Part shown: positions 1-6,916 of the stretch, piece by piece
Layout of the letters: each line of letters begins with the position of its first letter
Position numbering within the stretch: position 1 is the first letter of the stretch
DNA from: an uncultured Ruminococcus sp.
GTDB lineage: Bacteria; Bacillota; Clostridia; Oscillospirales; Ruminococcaceae
Assembly: GCA_900545125.1 (NCBI GenBank)
Contig: UQXS01000047.1
Span: forward strand, 1 to 13,157
Reading direction: 5' to 3'
DNA length: 13,157 nt
Made by a program: the position numbers and the translations under genes
Notes under the pieces: generated by a model
What the model was told of the DNA's origin: nothing
Seen by the model: the letters and a program-made list of their open reading frames with translations, nothing else
Database searches by the model: none

Positions 1-45
1 TCTCCCAATATGGTGACACGGGCGGTGGCGCTCAACATCAGGTCC
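1..45. other. GC-rich edge segment, possible assembly or recombination junction
   Basis: The first 45 bases are about 60% G+C by hand count, clearly richer than the neighbouring coding sequence. The boundary coincides with the premature stop of the dockerin gene at 38-40. None of the three leftward frames across this stretch continues a recognisable FN3 strand. This fits a contig edge, a chimeric join or a real rearrangement. The sequence alone cannot say which. Confidence 0.35.
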
Positions 46-1732
46 AGTTCGATGTCGTAATACCGGAGATTTTTGTATACTCTCCGCTGCTGTTTCTCAC
101 TTTGTAGTAAAGATTATATGACAGCGTATCATCCATATTTTTCCAGCTTACATTGATACCTTTGTAGCATCCGGAAGCTCTGACATTATCAGGTTTATCA
201 GGACGTTTTGTCGGCAGCGGAGTTACATCTGCCGTGTCGCAAAAACCGCTTTTCCATGTTCCGTTTACAGACTGTACGCTTACTTTGTAAGTTGTATAAT
301 TTTTTAATTCTTTTCCGTTAAAGGAAGTAACATTGACAGTATTTGATACTGAAATAAATGTTTCTGTATTTCCACCCTGTTCAATTTTTACTTCATAGCC
401 TGTTACATTGACACATGGATCCCAACTGAGAGTAAATTTTTTACTTCCTGCTGCTGCGGCAAGATTTTCAGGAATATCCAGTTCGGGTTCAGGGATTCGG
501 CTTTCCATTCCGTTTACAAATTCAACTTTGCTGATCTCGGCAAGATTATTATTGTTCTGCATATCTGTAATAGTCAGGACAACCTTTTTGACTGCTATCT
601 GGTTTCCAAGATGAACACTGATATTTCCGTTTTCATCAATTTCTGCATATACGTCGCTTTCTTTAAGAAGAAAATCCACACCGGCTTTTACCGGAACTGT
701 AATTGTATGATCTTCATTATCTTCGGTATATGTGATGTCAATAAATCCTTCGGATACAGGATTTTCACTGCCTGTTTCAAAGGTTATGCCGTCAAGAACA
801 GCAGAATTTCCGCCTTCAGTCATATCGAACGCCAGGGAAACCGGATTCGATTCGGAAATTTCTCCTGAATCTGAGGGAGTAAGTGCAACCTTGCCGCTGC
901 TGTTAATTATTTCTGCTGGATCGCCCTCCAGATCAGTTCCCTCACTGGCTTCTGTTCTGATAACAGCCGGTGAAATAAATTCCTCAACATATGCGGCGGT
1001 ATTTCTGTTATCCTTGTAGCTTTTTGTGAAAAACATAAGATCAACCAGATCAGATGCGCCGTCACGGTTAAGATCAGTTATATAATCTTCTGAGACCTCA
1101 ATGCCGTCAATGGCATCAATTAAAATATCTTTATCATTGTCGTCAACAGCTCCGTCACCGTTTGTATCTCCAATTAAGAGCACACCTGGATGCAGACCGC
1201 CATCCGTGTAGGAATATCCTCCGCAGAATCCGGTAGTCAGCTTAATAGAATACATTTTCTGAGTTACTGATATATTCTGAGAATAAGCTGCAAATCCCGG
1301 TGCACTGACCGTAAGGGTGTATTCGCCATCCGCCAGATTATCAAAGCTGATACTGGTTTCACCGGAATATTCCAAAGCAACGGTATTTTCCTGAGAGTAT
1401 CCATTGCTGCCGGTCAGCGTTACAGTAAATTCAACATTGCTGTCGATAAATAAAGCTGATCCGATCGAAACATCTACCCTGCCTGCATAAGAGGGGAGAA
1501 TGTCATTTTCCTGTTTGCCACCGACAATATTTTCCTGTGTATCGGCTTGTACTTCCGGCAGTTCATCATAACTGCTTTCTGTCATAACAGCAGTCTGACT
1601 GCTGCTTGATTCCCCGATATCAGAAAGTGCGGCTTCAGCGCCTATAGTGCACGGAAAACTGCATATCATAGATAATGCCAACAAGAAAGCAATTCGTTTT
1701 TTTAAGCTGCGTTTTCTCATCGTATCTTTCAT
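38..1732 (-). CDS. Secreted dockerin-containing FN3 protein, probably C-terminally truncated
   Basis: Predicted extracellular protein of 564 residues that would dock onto a cohesin-bearing scaffold (cellulosome-type) through its type I dockerin. A basic start and hydrophobic stretch (about residues 6-33, cleavage near AEA-A) form a signal peptide. A beta-rich region (about 84-168) resembles a CNA-B or carboxypeptidase-regulatory fold. The dockerin (about 186-240) has two calcium loops starting at D189 (DTNGDGAVDDND) and D220 (DLNRDGASDLVD). An unassigned beta-rich region (about 254-412) follows, perhaps carbohydrate-binding, then one complete FN3 domain (about 418-505) and the start of a second (from about 511). 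The frame stops inside this second FN3, so a catalytic or binding module may be missing. The ATG at 1732 is preceded by GAAAGGATC at good spacing; an in-frame ATG four codons later is less well placed. Expression is probably controlled by the riboswitch-terminator leader. Enzymatic role unknown. Confidence 0.8.
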   Translation of the reverse strand: MKDTMRKRSLKKRIAFLLALSMICSFPCTIGAEAALSDIGESSSSQTAVMTESSYDELPEVQADTQENIVGGKQENDILPSYAGRVDVSIGSALFIDSNVEFTVTLTGSNGYSQENTVALEYSGETSISFDNLADGEYTLTVSAPGFAAYSQNISVTQKMYSIKLTTGFCGGYSYTDGGLHPGVLLIGDTNGDGAVDDNDKDILIDAIDGIEVSEDYITDLNRDGASDLVDLMFFTKSYKDNRNTAAYVEEFISPAVIRTEASEGTDLEGDPAEIINSSGKVALTPSDSGEISESNPVSLAFDMTEGGNSAVLDGITFETGSENPVSEGFIDITYTEDNEDHTITVPVKAGVDFLLKESDVYAEIDENGNISVHLGNQIAVKKVVLTITDMQNNNNLAEISKVEFVNGMESRIPEPELDIPENLAAAAGSKKFTLSWDPCVNVTGYEVKIEQGGNTETFISVSNTVNVTSFNGKELKNYTTYKVSVQSVNGTWKSGFCDTADVTPLPTKRPDKPDNVRASGCYKGINVSWKNMDDTLSYNLYYKVRNSSGEYTKISGITTSNWT

Positions 1733-1813
1733 AATGATTGATCCTTTCTGAATCCGGCAACTTATTACGTTAAGATCTGTTTGTGCGTTTTTCCTTAAAA
1801 TATCTTATAAAAG

Positions 1814-1848
1814 AAAAACAACTGTAGTCTTGTAAAAGACTCAGCTGC
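1814..1848 (-). terminator. Intrinsic terminator, expression platform of the c-di-GMP riboswitch
   Basis: Read leftward, a 12-bp stem with one bulged A (CAGCTG and AGTCTT pairing with AAGACT and CAGTTG) closes a short loop and is followed by TTTTTCTTTT. It lies between the riboswitch aptamer and the dockerin gene. The 5' half of its stem (GCAGCTG, 1842-1848) can instead pair with CAGTTGC at the 3' end of the aptamer (1879-1885), including one G-U pair. That gives a mutually exclusive antiterminator. It implies, as inference, that ligand binding frees the terminator and lowers expression. Confidence 0.8.
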
Positions 1849-1865
1849 ACACAAAAGTGACCGTT

Positions 1866-1952
1866 TAAACGATCAACTGCAACTGGCTGTCATACTGTTT
1901 CCAGGTTAGACCCTCAAGCTTTGCGTCCTTACTTTTCAATAAGTTTGCCAAA
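1866..1952 (-). promoter_or_regulatory. c-di-GMP-I (GEMM-I) riboswitch aptamer
   Basis: The leftward RNA shows the hallmarks of the c-di-GMP-I class in order. GGCAAAC (1943-1949) is followed by a six-pair stem (CTTATT/AGTAAG) capped by a GAAA tetraloop, then GACGCAAAGC. A second arm follows, with CTAA and TATGA elements that look like a variant of the tetraloop receptor and a small CTG-GAAA-CAG hairpin. The conserved AGCCAGTTGC segment ends the aptamer. Its position between a consensus promoter and an intrinsic terminator fits transcriptional control. The class binds cyclic di-GMP; the motif match was made by eye. The P1 boundaries are approximate. Confidence 0.88.
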
Positions 1953-2005
1953 TATTATTTATATACAAATAAGCATTCAGACTGCTCATTTGTGTTTATG
2001 CGTTT

Positions 2006-2034
2006 ATTATAAACTTTTTTTATTCCGATGTCAA
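2006..2034 (-). promoter_or_regulatory. Sigma-A promoter for the riboswitch-dockerin gene
   Basis: Leftward TTGACA (2029-2034), an exact 17-bp spacer and TATAAT (2006-2011) make a perfect consensus promoter. Transcription should start near 1999, giving a leader of about 265 nt with the aptamer, terminator and ribosome site. A consensus promoter behind a riboswitch suggests that most regulation occurs after initiation. Confidence 0.88.
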
Positions 2035-2057
2035 TACATTTTTTGGTATTTTTCTGT

Positions 2058-2090
2058 TTTTAACAAATTTTAGAATTATATTTGTTAAAA
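2058..2090. repeat. 11-bp inverted repeat between divergent promoters, possible operator
   Basis: TTTTAACAAAT (2058-2068) and ATTTGTTAAAA (2080-2090) are perfect inverted copies separated by 11 bases. Half-site centres are 22 bp apart, about two helical turns. The repeat lies between the leftward -35 (2029-2034) and the rightward -35 (2140-2145), so one regulator could act on both units. The AT-rich composition makes a chance occurrence possible. Confidence 0.35.
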
Positions 2091-2139
2091 TTTGTGCAAA
2101 ACAAACCACAAAAAACTTCTAATAAATTTTAAAAAACTA

Positions 2140-2168
2140 TTGAAAAAAAAGAGAAAAAATAGTATAAT
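2140..2168 (+). promoter_or_regulatory. Sigma-A promoter for the sensor kinase gene
   Basis: TTGAAA (2140-2145), a 17-bp A-rich spacer and TATAAT (2163-2168) predict a start near 2175. This leaves a short leader of about 34 nt before the ATG at 2209. The start site lies downstream of any earlier in-frame ATG, which supports the 2209 start. Confidence 0.8.
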
Positions 2169-2208
2169 AAATATTAGTAACTATATTATAAATATAAGGA
2201 GAAATATA

Positions 2209-2793
2209 ATGAAAAATAAGATGTCAGCAGTAAAAAAATTAATTGTTCTCATTATTGTTTTTTTGTTTCTTATTATTTTTGTAAACAGGGTTTTTGTATA
2301 TATGAACAAACGCACTATAAGTTTGAATGAGAAGACTGTCAAGGATATCAGTAATGTATATCTCGCAGGTTTGACAACAGAAACTGTCAGACATTCAACA
2401 ACATATTTTTCAGGAAAATTTGATATTATAAATCAAACTGTGGAAAAATCTATCGAGAGTAATGATAAGAGTATTATTGAGCAGGAGCTTTCATCCGATT
2501 TTTTGTCGCTGGTCCTGCTTAAAGAAAACGGCGAAAGAGAATTCATATGTGGTGATGAAAGCATACATCCACTTGATGCAGAAGCTTTTGAAAAATACCG
2601 TAATGGAAATGAAAATAGAAATATTCTGTCTCTTGATAAGAATGGCAATAAAATAATTGAAATGTCTCTTTTCCGTGATTTTGAAATTGAGGGAAAAAAT
2701 ATACCGGACTTCTTTGCGGAATTCCTCCTGAGACTCTTAATACTGTCCTTAATCTGTCTTACGATAACAGCAGTATGGTATATTCTTTTATAA
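2209..2793 (+). CDS. N-terminal sensor fragment of a frameshifted hybrid histidine kinase
   Basis: Encodes the membrane-anchored front part of the kinase that continues in another frame. The ATG at 2209 has AAGGAG (2196-2201) seven bases upstream and sits just downstream of a consensus promoter. The frame is open further up (an ATG at 2092), but that lies upstream of the promoter. A membrane segment spans about residues 10-28, followed by an extracytoplasmic sensor region. After about residue 163 the reading is probably out of phase: the other frame there reads YTGLLCGIPPETLN and runs straight into the kinase half. The hydrophobic tail of this fragment is therefore likely an artefact, not a real second membrane segment. 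The joined product would have about 844 residues. A natural separate 194-residue protein is possible but less likely. Confidence 0.6.
   Translation: MKNKMSAVKKLIVLIIVFLFLIIFVNRVFVYMNKRTISLNEKTVKDISNVYLAGLTTETVRHSTTYFSGKFDIINQTVEKSIESNDKSIIEQELSSDFLSLVLLKENGEREFICGDESIHPLDAEAFEKYRNGNENRNILSLDKNGNKIIEMSLFRDFEIEGKNIPDFFAEFLLRLLILSLICLTITAVWYILL
2694..2700 (+). other. A6 run / A-AAA-AAT heptamer at the kinase frame junction
   Basis: The two kinase frames overlap only from 2691 (just after a TGA in the downstream frame at 2688-2690) to 2793. The run of six A at 2694-2699 is the natural junction. One added A, or a -1 slip on A-AAA-AAT, joins the frames into one coherent sensor domain. No convincing downstream stimulatory stem was seen. 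A homopolymer indel (biological or sequencing) is therefore the simpler reading. Confidence 0.5.
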
Positions 2794-4742
2794 TCAGAAT
2801 AAAGGACGGCAGTTTTGTAGTTCAGAATGAAAATGCTGAAAGAAGGACTTATTTTGACAGAGTTAAAGCCCTGTATAAAGAATATGAGGGTAATAATCCG
2901 GACGAATACATTATAGAACTTCAGAATGCAATGTCAAAAAGAGAAAACTATAGTTCGTTTTTCCTTATAGATAATGAAGTAAAGGGGCTGTTTGCCTGTC
3001 CGCTTTACTATTCAGACTGGTATTTAATAACTTTTATCAAATACGAAGAAATGGAAAACATACTTAAAAACAGTAACAATGAAAAGAACGATTTGTTTAA
3101 TAACTGTTTTATTGCACTTGTTGCCATATTTGCCATTGCATTTGTTATATATGCAGTCTTTTCGTATATTCAGTTGAAAAAGCAGCAGGAACTTAAACTG
3201 AACGCTGAAAAAGCAAATAAAGCAAAGAGTGAATTCCTATCCAATATGAGTCACGATATACGAACACCCATGAACGTTATTGTCGGCATGACAGATATAG
3301 CGCTTTCAAATATTGATGATAAGGCAAGAACAGAAAACTGCCTTAACAAAATAGCAAAATCAAGCAGACATCTTCTTTCGCTCATTAATGACGTTCTGGA
3401 TATGTCCAAGATCGAGAGCGGCAAGATGACGCTTTCCGATACACAGATCTCTTTGCGTGAAACAATGGAAAATATCGTCGCAATTGCTCAGCCAAGCGTA
3501 AGAAGCAAAAAGCAGCAGTTCGATATATACATCCAGAATATTATTTCTGAAAATGTCTGCTGTGATAGTCTGCGTCTTAATCAGGTATTGCTGAATCTTG
3601 TTTCTAATGCTGTAAAATATACTCAGGAGGGCGGAAATATTTCCGTTTCACTTTCACAGGAAGAGTCTCCAAAGGGTGAAAAGTATGTCAGAACACATTT
3701 CCGTGTCAAAGATAACGGAATAGGCATGACGAGTGATTTCCTTAAAGTAATATTTAACGATTTTGTTCGTGAAGATAAGGAGCGTGTACGGAAAGAAGAG
3801 GGGACAGGTCTTGGATTATCAATAACGAAGCATATTATTGATGCTATGGAAGGAACTATAGAAGTAAACAGCAAGCCAAAAGAAGGCAGTGAATTCCATG
3901 TGATACTTGATTTTGAAAGAGGTCTGCTTGAAAATGAAGCCATGGAGCTTAAAGGTATCAGAGTGCTTGTTGTGGACGATGACATTGATCTGTGCGAAAG
4001 TGCTGTAAACTCATTGACTGAGATCGGTACATCTGCCGAATACGTTACAAACGGCGTTGATGCTATTGAAAAATTCATTTCTGATCCAAAAGGGTTTGAC
4101 GTTATTCTTATTGACTGGCAGATGGCAGGTATGGATGGTATTGAGACAGCTAAAAAACTTCGTGAATATACCGGAAAAAATATACCGATAATTCTTATTT
4201 CTGCCTACGATTGGAGCGGTATTGAAGAAAAGGCAAAACAGGCAGGAATAAATGGATTTATTTCAAAACCACTGTTTAAATCCACTCTTTACTACGGAAT
4301 CAATCGTCATATTAATCGTGAAGATTCTAAGGATACACCGGAGGAAAGTACAGTTCAATTCTGTGGTGAGAAAATTCTACTTGCAGAAGATAATGAACTT
4401 AACAGTGAGATCGCAACTGCTATCCTTACCGAGGCAGGTCTTGAAGTTGAATGGGCTGAAAACGGACAGATCTGTACAGAAATGTTCAAAAATTCTGATG
4501 AATATTACTATAAAGCAGTTCTTATGGATATTCGTATGCCAGTTATGAACGGATATGAAGCAACACGAGTAATACGTGGAATGAACAGAAAAGATTCTGA
4601 TATTCCGATCATAGCAATGACAGCTGATGCTTTTGCAGAAGACGTTGCAAAAGCTAAGGAGGCTGGCATGAATGGTCATGTATCAAAACCGCTGGATGTA
4701 AATTCACTGTTTTATATGCTGAAAAGAGAGTTAAAGAAGTAA
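2775..4742 (+). CDS. Hybrid sensor histidine kinase with two receiver domains (C-terminal part of split gene)
   Basis: Autophosphorylating membrane kinase that passes phosphate to its own receivers. Numbering is from the ATG at 2775, which has no ribosome site, so independent initiation is unlikely; the frame is open back to 2691. Residues 1-105 are the rest of the extracytoplasmic sensor, and a membrane segment spans about 107-131. A HisKA domain carries SHDIRTP with H160. An ATPase domain carries the N-box NLVSNAVKYT, the G1 motif DNGIGM (313-318) and the G2 motif GTGLGL. Receiver 1 (about 395-512) has an acidic DDD, phospho-acceptor D447 and K498. Receiver 2 (about 533-653) has EDN, D585 and K638. 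No Hpt or output DNA-binding domain is visible, so a separate partner is expected. A terminator follows. The gene is divergent from the dockerin gene, which may point to control of fibre-related genes; that is inference. Confidence 0.88.
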   Translation: MVYSFIIRIKDGSFVVQNENAERRTYFDRVKALYKEYEGNNPDEYIIELQNAMSKRENYSSFFLIDNEVKGLFACPLYYSDWYLITFIKYEEMENILKNSNNEKNDLFNNCFIALVAIFAIAFVIYAVFSYIQLKKQQELKLNAEKANKAKSEFLSNMSHDIRTPMNVIVGMTDIALSNIDDKARTENCLNKIAKSSRHLLSLINDVLDMSKIESGKMTLSDTQISLRETMENIVAIAQPSVRSKKQQFDIYIQNIISENVCCDSLRLNQVLLNLVSNAVKYTQEGGNISVSLSQEESPKGEKYVRTHFRVKDNGIGMTSDFLKVIFNDFVREDKERVRKEEGTGLGLSITKHIIDAMEGTIEVNSKPKEGSEFHVILDFERGLLENEAMELKGIRVLVVDDDIDLCESAVNSLTEIGTSAEYVTNGVDAIEKFISDPKGFDVILIDWQMAGMDGIETAKKLREYTGKNIPIILISAYDWSGIEEKAKQAGINGFISKPLFKSTLYYGINRHINREDSKDTPEESTVQFCGEKILLAEDNELNSEIATAILTEAGLEVEWAENGQICTEMFKNSDEYYYKAVLMDIRMPVMNGYEATRVIRGMNRKDSDIPIIAMTADAFAEDVAKAKEAGMNGHVSKPLDVNSLFYMLKRELKK

Positions 4743-4774
4743 TTCACATATAATTATTTAAATGAATATAATAG

Positions 4775-4810
4775 AGCGTGTTTACTGTTTATTGTAAACA
4801 CGCTTTGATT
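4775..4810 (+). terminator. Terminator hairpin after the kinase gene
   Basis: AGCGTGTTTAC (4775-4785) and GTAAACACGCT (4794-4804) form a perfect 11-bp stem with an eight-base loop, 32 bases after the kinase stop. The T tract after it is short and broken (TTGATT), so termination strength is uncertain. Confidence 0.65.
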
Positions 4811-4811
4811 C

Positions 4812-4972
4812 TATACTCCCCTCTATTCTAAAGTACGACAAAGATTGTAAGCAGAAATTTCGTATGTCAAGGCGGACGACGAAAGCATACTGTCGTATGG
4901 TAAGGAGGACAACGCAGACAGACGGAATTTATTGCTTGCAAGATTGTGGATTTTAGAATAGAGGGGAGTATA
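4812..4972. mobile_element. 161-bp MITE-like element with perfect 21-bp terminal inverted repeats
   Basis: Positions 4812-4832 and 4952-4972 are exact reverse complements over 21 bases, with core ACTCCCCTCTATTCTAAA. Imperfect complementarity continues inward: GATTGTAAGC near 4843 matches the complement of GCTTGCAAGATTGTGG near 4934, and further partial matches follow. Both ends carry TATA, consistent with a TA or TATA target duplication as made by IS630/Tc1-mariner-type transposases (inference). There is no transposase inside; any mobility would have to be supplied in trans. The right end lies only a few bases before the ribosome site of the small gene at 4990, so the element forms most of that unit's 5' flank and may carry its promoter or leader. 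A structured RNA or regulatory palindrome is an alternative. Confidence 0.65.
4861..4914. repeat. Pair of 21-bp near-direct repeats inside the MITE-like element
   Basis: CGTATGTCAAGGCGGACGAC (from 4861) and CGTATGGTAAGGAGGACAAC (from 4894) match at 17 of 21 positions when each is extended by one G, with a 33-bp period. Between them, CATAC-TGTC-GTATG forms a short hairpin. The region reads without stops in one rightward frame for about 36 codons but has no start or ribosome site, so it is not called a gene. Confidence 0.5.
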
Positions 4973-4989
4973 AATACGAGGTGATAAAT

Positions 4990-5202
4990 ATGATAATGTG
5001 TGCAGAAATAATTGGTGTTGAAAATGGCAGACTTATGGTTACGGATTATTCTACTCAGCAGGAAGTCGCTGTCAATACACGCTGTCTCAATTTTAAAAAA
5101 GGCGAAAAGGTAAAGATATATCACAACGGAATAATGACTATGAGCCTTCCGCCTCAGATATGCGCCTACAGTATTGTAAGAGTTCGTGAAGATCACGCCT
5201 GA
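4990..5202 (+). CDS. Small beta-rich hypothetical protein
   Basis: A 70-residue protein of unknown function. GAGGTGAT (4978-4985) is a strong ribosome site and fits the ATG at 4990 best; the GTG at 4981 is part of that site, and the ATG at 4996 is possible. The predicted pattern is alternating short beta strands (AEIIGVENGRLMVTDY, then EVAV, then KVKIYHNG) ending in the motif MTMSLPPQI. This would suit a small OB-like barrel, but no family is assigned with confidence. There is no signal peptide or membrane segment. It is the first gene of a compact rightward cluster, 29 nt before thiE. It begins almost directly after the MITE-like element, so its promoter is either within that element or upstream; no good promoter was found. 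Confidence 0.7.
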   Translation: MIMCAEIIGVENGRLMVTDYSTQQEVAVNTRCLNFKKGEKVKIYHNGIMTMSLPPQICAYSIVRVREDHA

Positions 5203-5231
5203 TAGTTTTAAAACGAAAGGAAAGTAAATAT

Positions 5232-5870
5232 ATGAAGATTGATAAAAAAAATATGCTTCTCTATGGTGTTACAGACAGAAAATGGACAGATAAAATGTCC
5301 TTGATCGAGCAAGCGGAGATAGCCTTGAAAAACGGTATGACCTGTTTGCAGCTTCGTGAAAAAGAGCTTGATCACCAATCATTTCTTGAAGAAGCAAAGG
5401 CTTTTAAAAAGCTTTGTGATGCATATAATGTTCCGCTTATAATCAATGACAATGTAGATATTGCGGCAGCGTGTAAAGCTGACGGCATTCATGTCGGTCA
5501 GGATGATATGAAGATTACCGAGGTGCGTCGTTATGTAGGAAATAATATGATAATAGGTGCATCCGTCCATACAGTTGAAGAAGCGGTGTATGCCATGCAA
5601 AGCGGTGCCGATTATCTGGGTATCGGAGCAGTTTTTCCGACTTCTACAAAAACAAATGTATGTCGGATGACACCGGAAAAGCTTAAAGCAATCACTGCGG
5701 CAGTCAATATCCCGACAGTTGCCATTGGCGGTATCACAAAGGATAATATGTCTCAGCTTTGCGGAACCGGCGTGGATGGTATCGCAGTAGTTTCAGCGAT
5801 ATTTGGTGCTAATAATATAGAAAAGGCTGTTTTGGATCTGAGACAGCTTGCAGAAAAAATTTTCATCTGA
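5232..5870 (+). CDS. thiE: Thiamine-phosphate synthase
   Basis: Cytoplasmic enzyme that joins HMP pyrophosphate and the thiazole phosphate to give thiamine monophosphate. The 212-residue length is normal for the family. It is a TIM barrel with all expected motifs: YGVTDR (11-16), QLREK (40-44), NDN (72-74), HVGQDD (87-92), GASVHT (109-114), the pyrophosphate-binding PTSTK (136-140), AIGGI (164-168) and VVSAIF (186-191). The ATG at 5232 follows AAAGGAAAG. It lies between a small unknown gene and a PfkB-family kinase, with no other thiamine gene in the window. No TPP riboswitch is visible upstream, unlike many thi operons in Firmicutes. Its products would still need ThiL or a kinase elsewhere. 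Assignment is secure. Confidence 0.95.
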   Translation: MKIDKKNMLLYGVTDRKWTDKMSLIEQAEIALKNGMTCLQLREKELDHQSFLEEAKAFKKLCDAYNVPLIINDNVDIAAACKADGIHVGQDDMKITEVRRYVGNNMIIGASVHTVEEAVYAMQSGADYLGIGAVFPTSTKTNVCRMTPEKLKAITAAVNIPTVAIGGITKDNMSQLCGTGVDGIAVVSAIFGANNIEKAVLDLRQLAEKIFI

Positions 5871-5932
5871 AATCAACTTGTTCTGCTCAATCTTACTGAA
5901 GTCAGATTCCAGAAAATCAGGGGGATAAAAAA

Positions 5933-6832
5933 ATGATTTACACAATAACTTTTAATCCGGCAATAGACTATATCGTTTATGCAGATAAAATAAATACAGG
6001 AATGGTCAATCGTGCCGTACATGAAGAAATATATTTTGGTGGAAAGGGGATTAACGTTTCTCTTGTACTTGCTGAATTTGGAATTTCATCAACAGCACTC
6101 GGATTTACAGCCGGTTTCACTGGAGAAGCAATTGAAAAGGGGATTTCCGGAGATTATATCACTGCGGATTTCGTGCATCTTGACAACGGCTTTTCACGTA
6201 TCAATGTAAAAATCAAATCCGGCACCGAAACGGAACTGAATGGCTGCGGCCCGGAGATATCACAGGAAAAAATCGACGAATTTTTCCAAAAGCTTGATAA
6301 TATTAAAGACGGCGATATGGTCGTACTTGCCGGAAGCGTTCCGTCTTCGCTTCCGGCAGATATTTATGATAAGATCATTGAGCATATCAGCGGAAGAAAT
6401 GTAAAGATCGTTGTAGATGCGGCAAAAAATCTTATGCTGAATGTTTTAAAGCACAAACCTTTTCTTGTCAAGCCAAACAATTTTGAACTTGAAGAAATGT
6501 TCGGCGTAAAGATCAGATCAACGGACGATATCATAAAATATGCCGGTAAATTAAAGAAAATGGGTGCAGTGAACGTTCTTGTATCAATGGCTGCTGACGG
6601 TTCGGTACTTCTTGACGAAGACGGAAGAACCCATATTTTCGGAGTTTGCATGGGGAATGTTAAAAATTCTGTAGGGGCAGGTGATTCAATGGTTGCCGGA
6701 TTCATTGCAGGCTGTGGATCAAGAGATTATGAATACGCATTAAAGCTCGGAACCGCTGCCGGAGGCGCAACCGCATTTTCTGATGGACTTGCTCAAAAGA
6801 AAGAGATTTTCAGGCTTCTCGAACAGTTATAA
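5933..6832 (+). CDS. fruK: PfkB-family sugar kinase, probable 1-phosphofructokinase
   Basis: Cytoplasmic ATP-dependent kinase of 299 residues, most likely converting fructose-1-phosphate to fructose-1,6-bisphosphate for glycolysis. Motifs: N-terminal TFNPAIDY (6-13), GGKGINVS (36-43), the KPNNFELEE segment (180-188), the anion-hole and catalytic-base motif NSVGAGDSM (245-253, base D251) and the late GTAAGGATAFSDGLA region. The TFNPAIDY start and GGKGINVS favour the FruK/LacC branch over ribokinase. A tagatose-6-phosphate kinase (LacC) role cannot be excluded because no fruA PTS gene or fruR regulator is adjacent. GGGGG (5920-5924) serves as ribosome site before the ATG at 5933. The 62-nt gap after thiE holds no clear terminator, so the genes are probably co-transcribed. 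It converges on the leftward diguanylate cyclase gene. Confidence 0.85.
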   Translation: MIYTITFNPAIDYIVYADKINTGMVNRAVHEEIYFGGKGINVSLVLAEFGISSTALGFTAGFTGEAIEKGISGDYITADFVHLDNGFSRINVKIKSGTETELNGCGPEISQEKIDEFFQKLDNIKDGDMVVLAGSVPSSLPADIYDKIIEHISGRNVKIVVDAAKNLMLNVLKHKPFLVKPNNFELEEMFGVKIRSTDDIIKYAGKLKKMGAVNVLVSMAADGSVLLDEDGRTHIFGVCMGNVKNSVGAGDSMVAGFIAGCGSRDYEYALKLGTAAGGATAFSDGLAQKKEIFRLLEQL

Positions 6833-6916
6833 TATATAACGAAAAATCACATCATAATACATAGTTGCAAGTGTCAGATATAATTGATAGTTGATACTCT
6901 GAAAAAATCAATGTCT

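Noticed and set aside
2092..2208. Upstream ATG extending the kinase fragment by 39 residues
   Set aside because: It lies before the predicted promoter and transcription start, has no ribosome site and encodes a low-complexity Lys/Asn/Ile stretch. The ATG at 2209 has AAGGAG at ideal spacing.
2716..2793. Hydrophobic C-terminal tail of the 2209-2793 frame as a second membrane helix
   Set aside because: The other frame over the same bases gives a continuous, family-like sensor sequence leading into the kinase, so the hydrophobic reading is most likely out of frame.
3623..4078. Antisense open frame of about 150 codons within the kinase gene
   Set aside because: It is fully inside a well-supported coding region, Ser-rich as expected for a reverse reading, and has no ribosome site or motif.
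4855..4963. Open frame across the MITE-like element
   Set aside because: About 36 codons without a start codon at a ribosome site; it coincides with inverted and direct repeats, so DNA or RNA structure explains it better.
5203..5231. TPP riboswitch for thiE
   Set aside because: The gap is only 29 nt and neither it nor the region before the small gene shows the CTGAGA-type thi-box.
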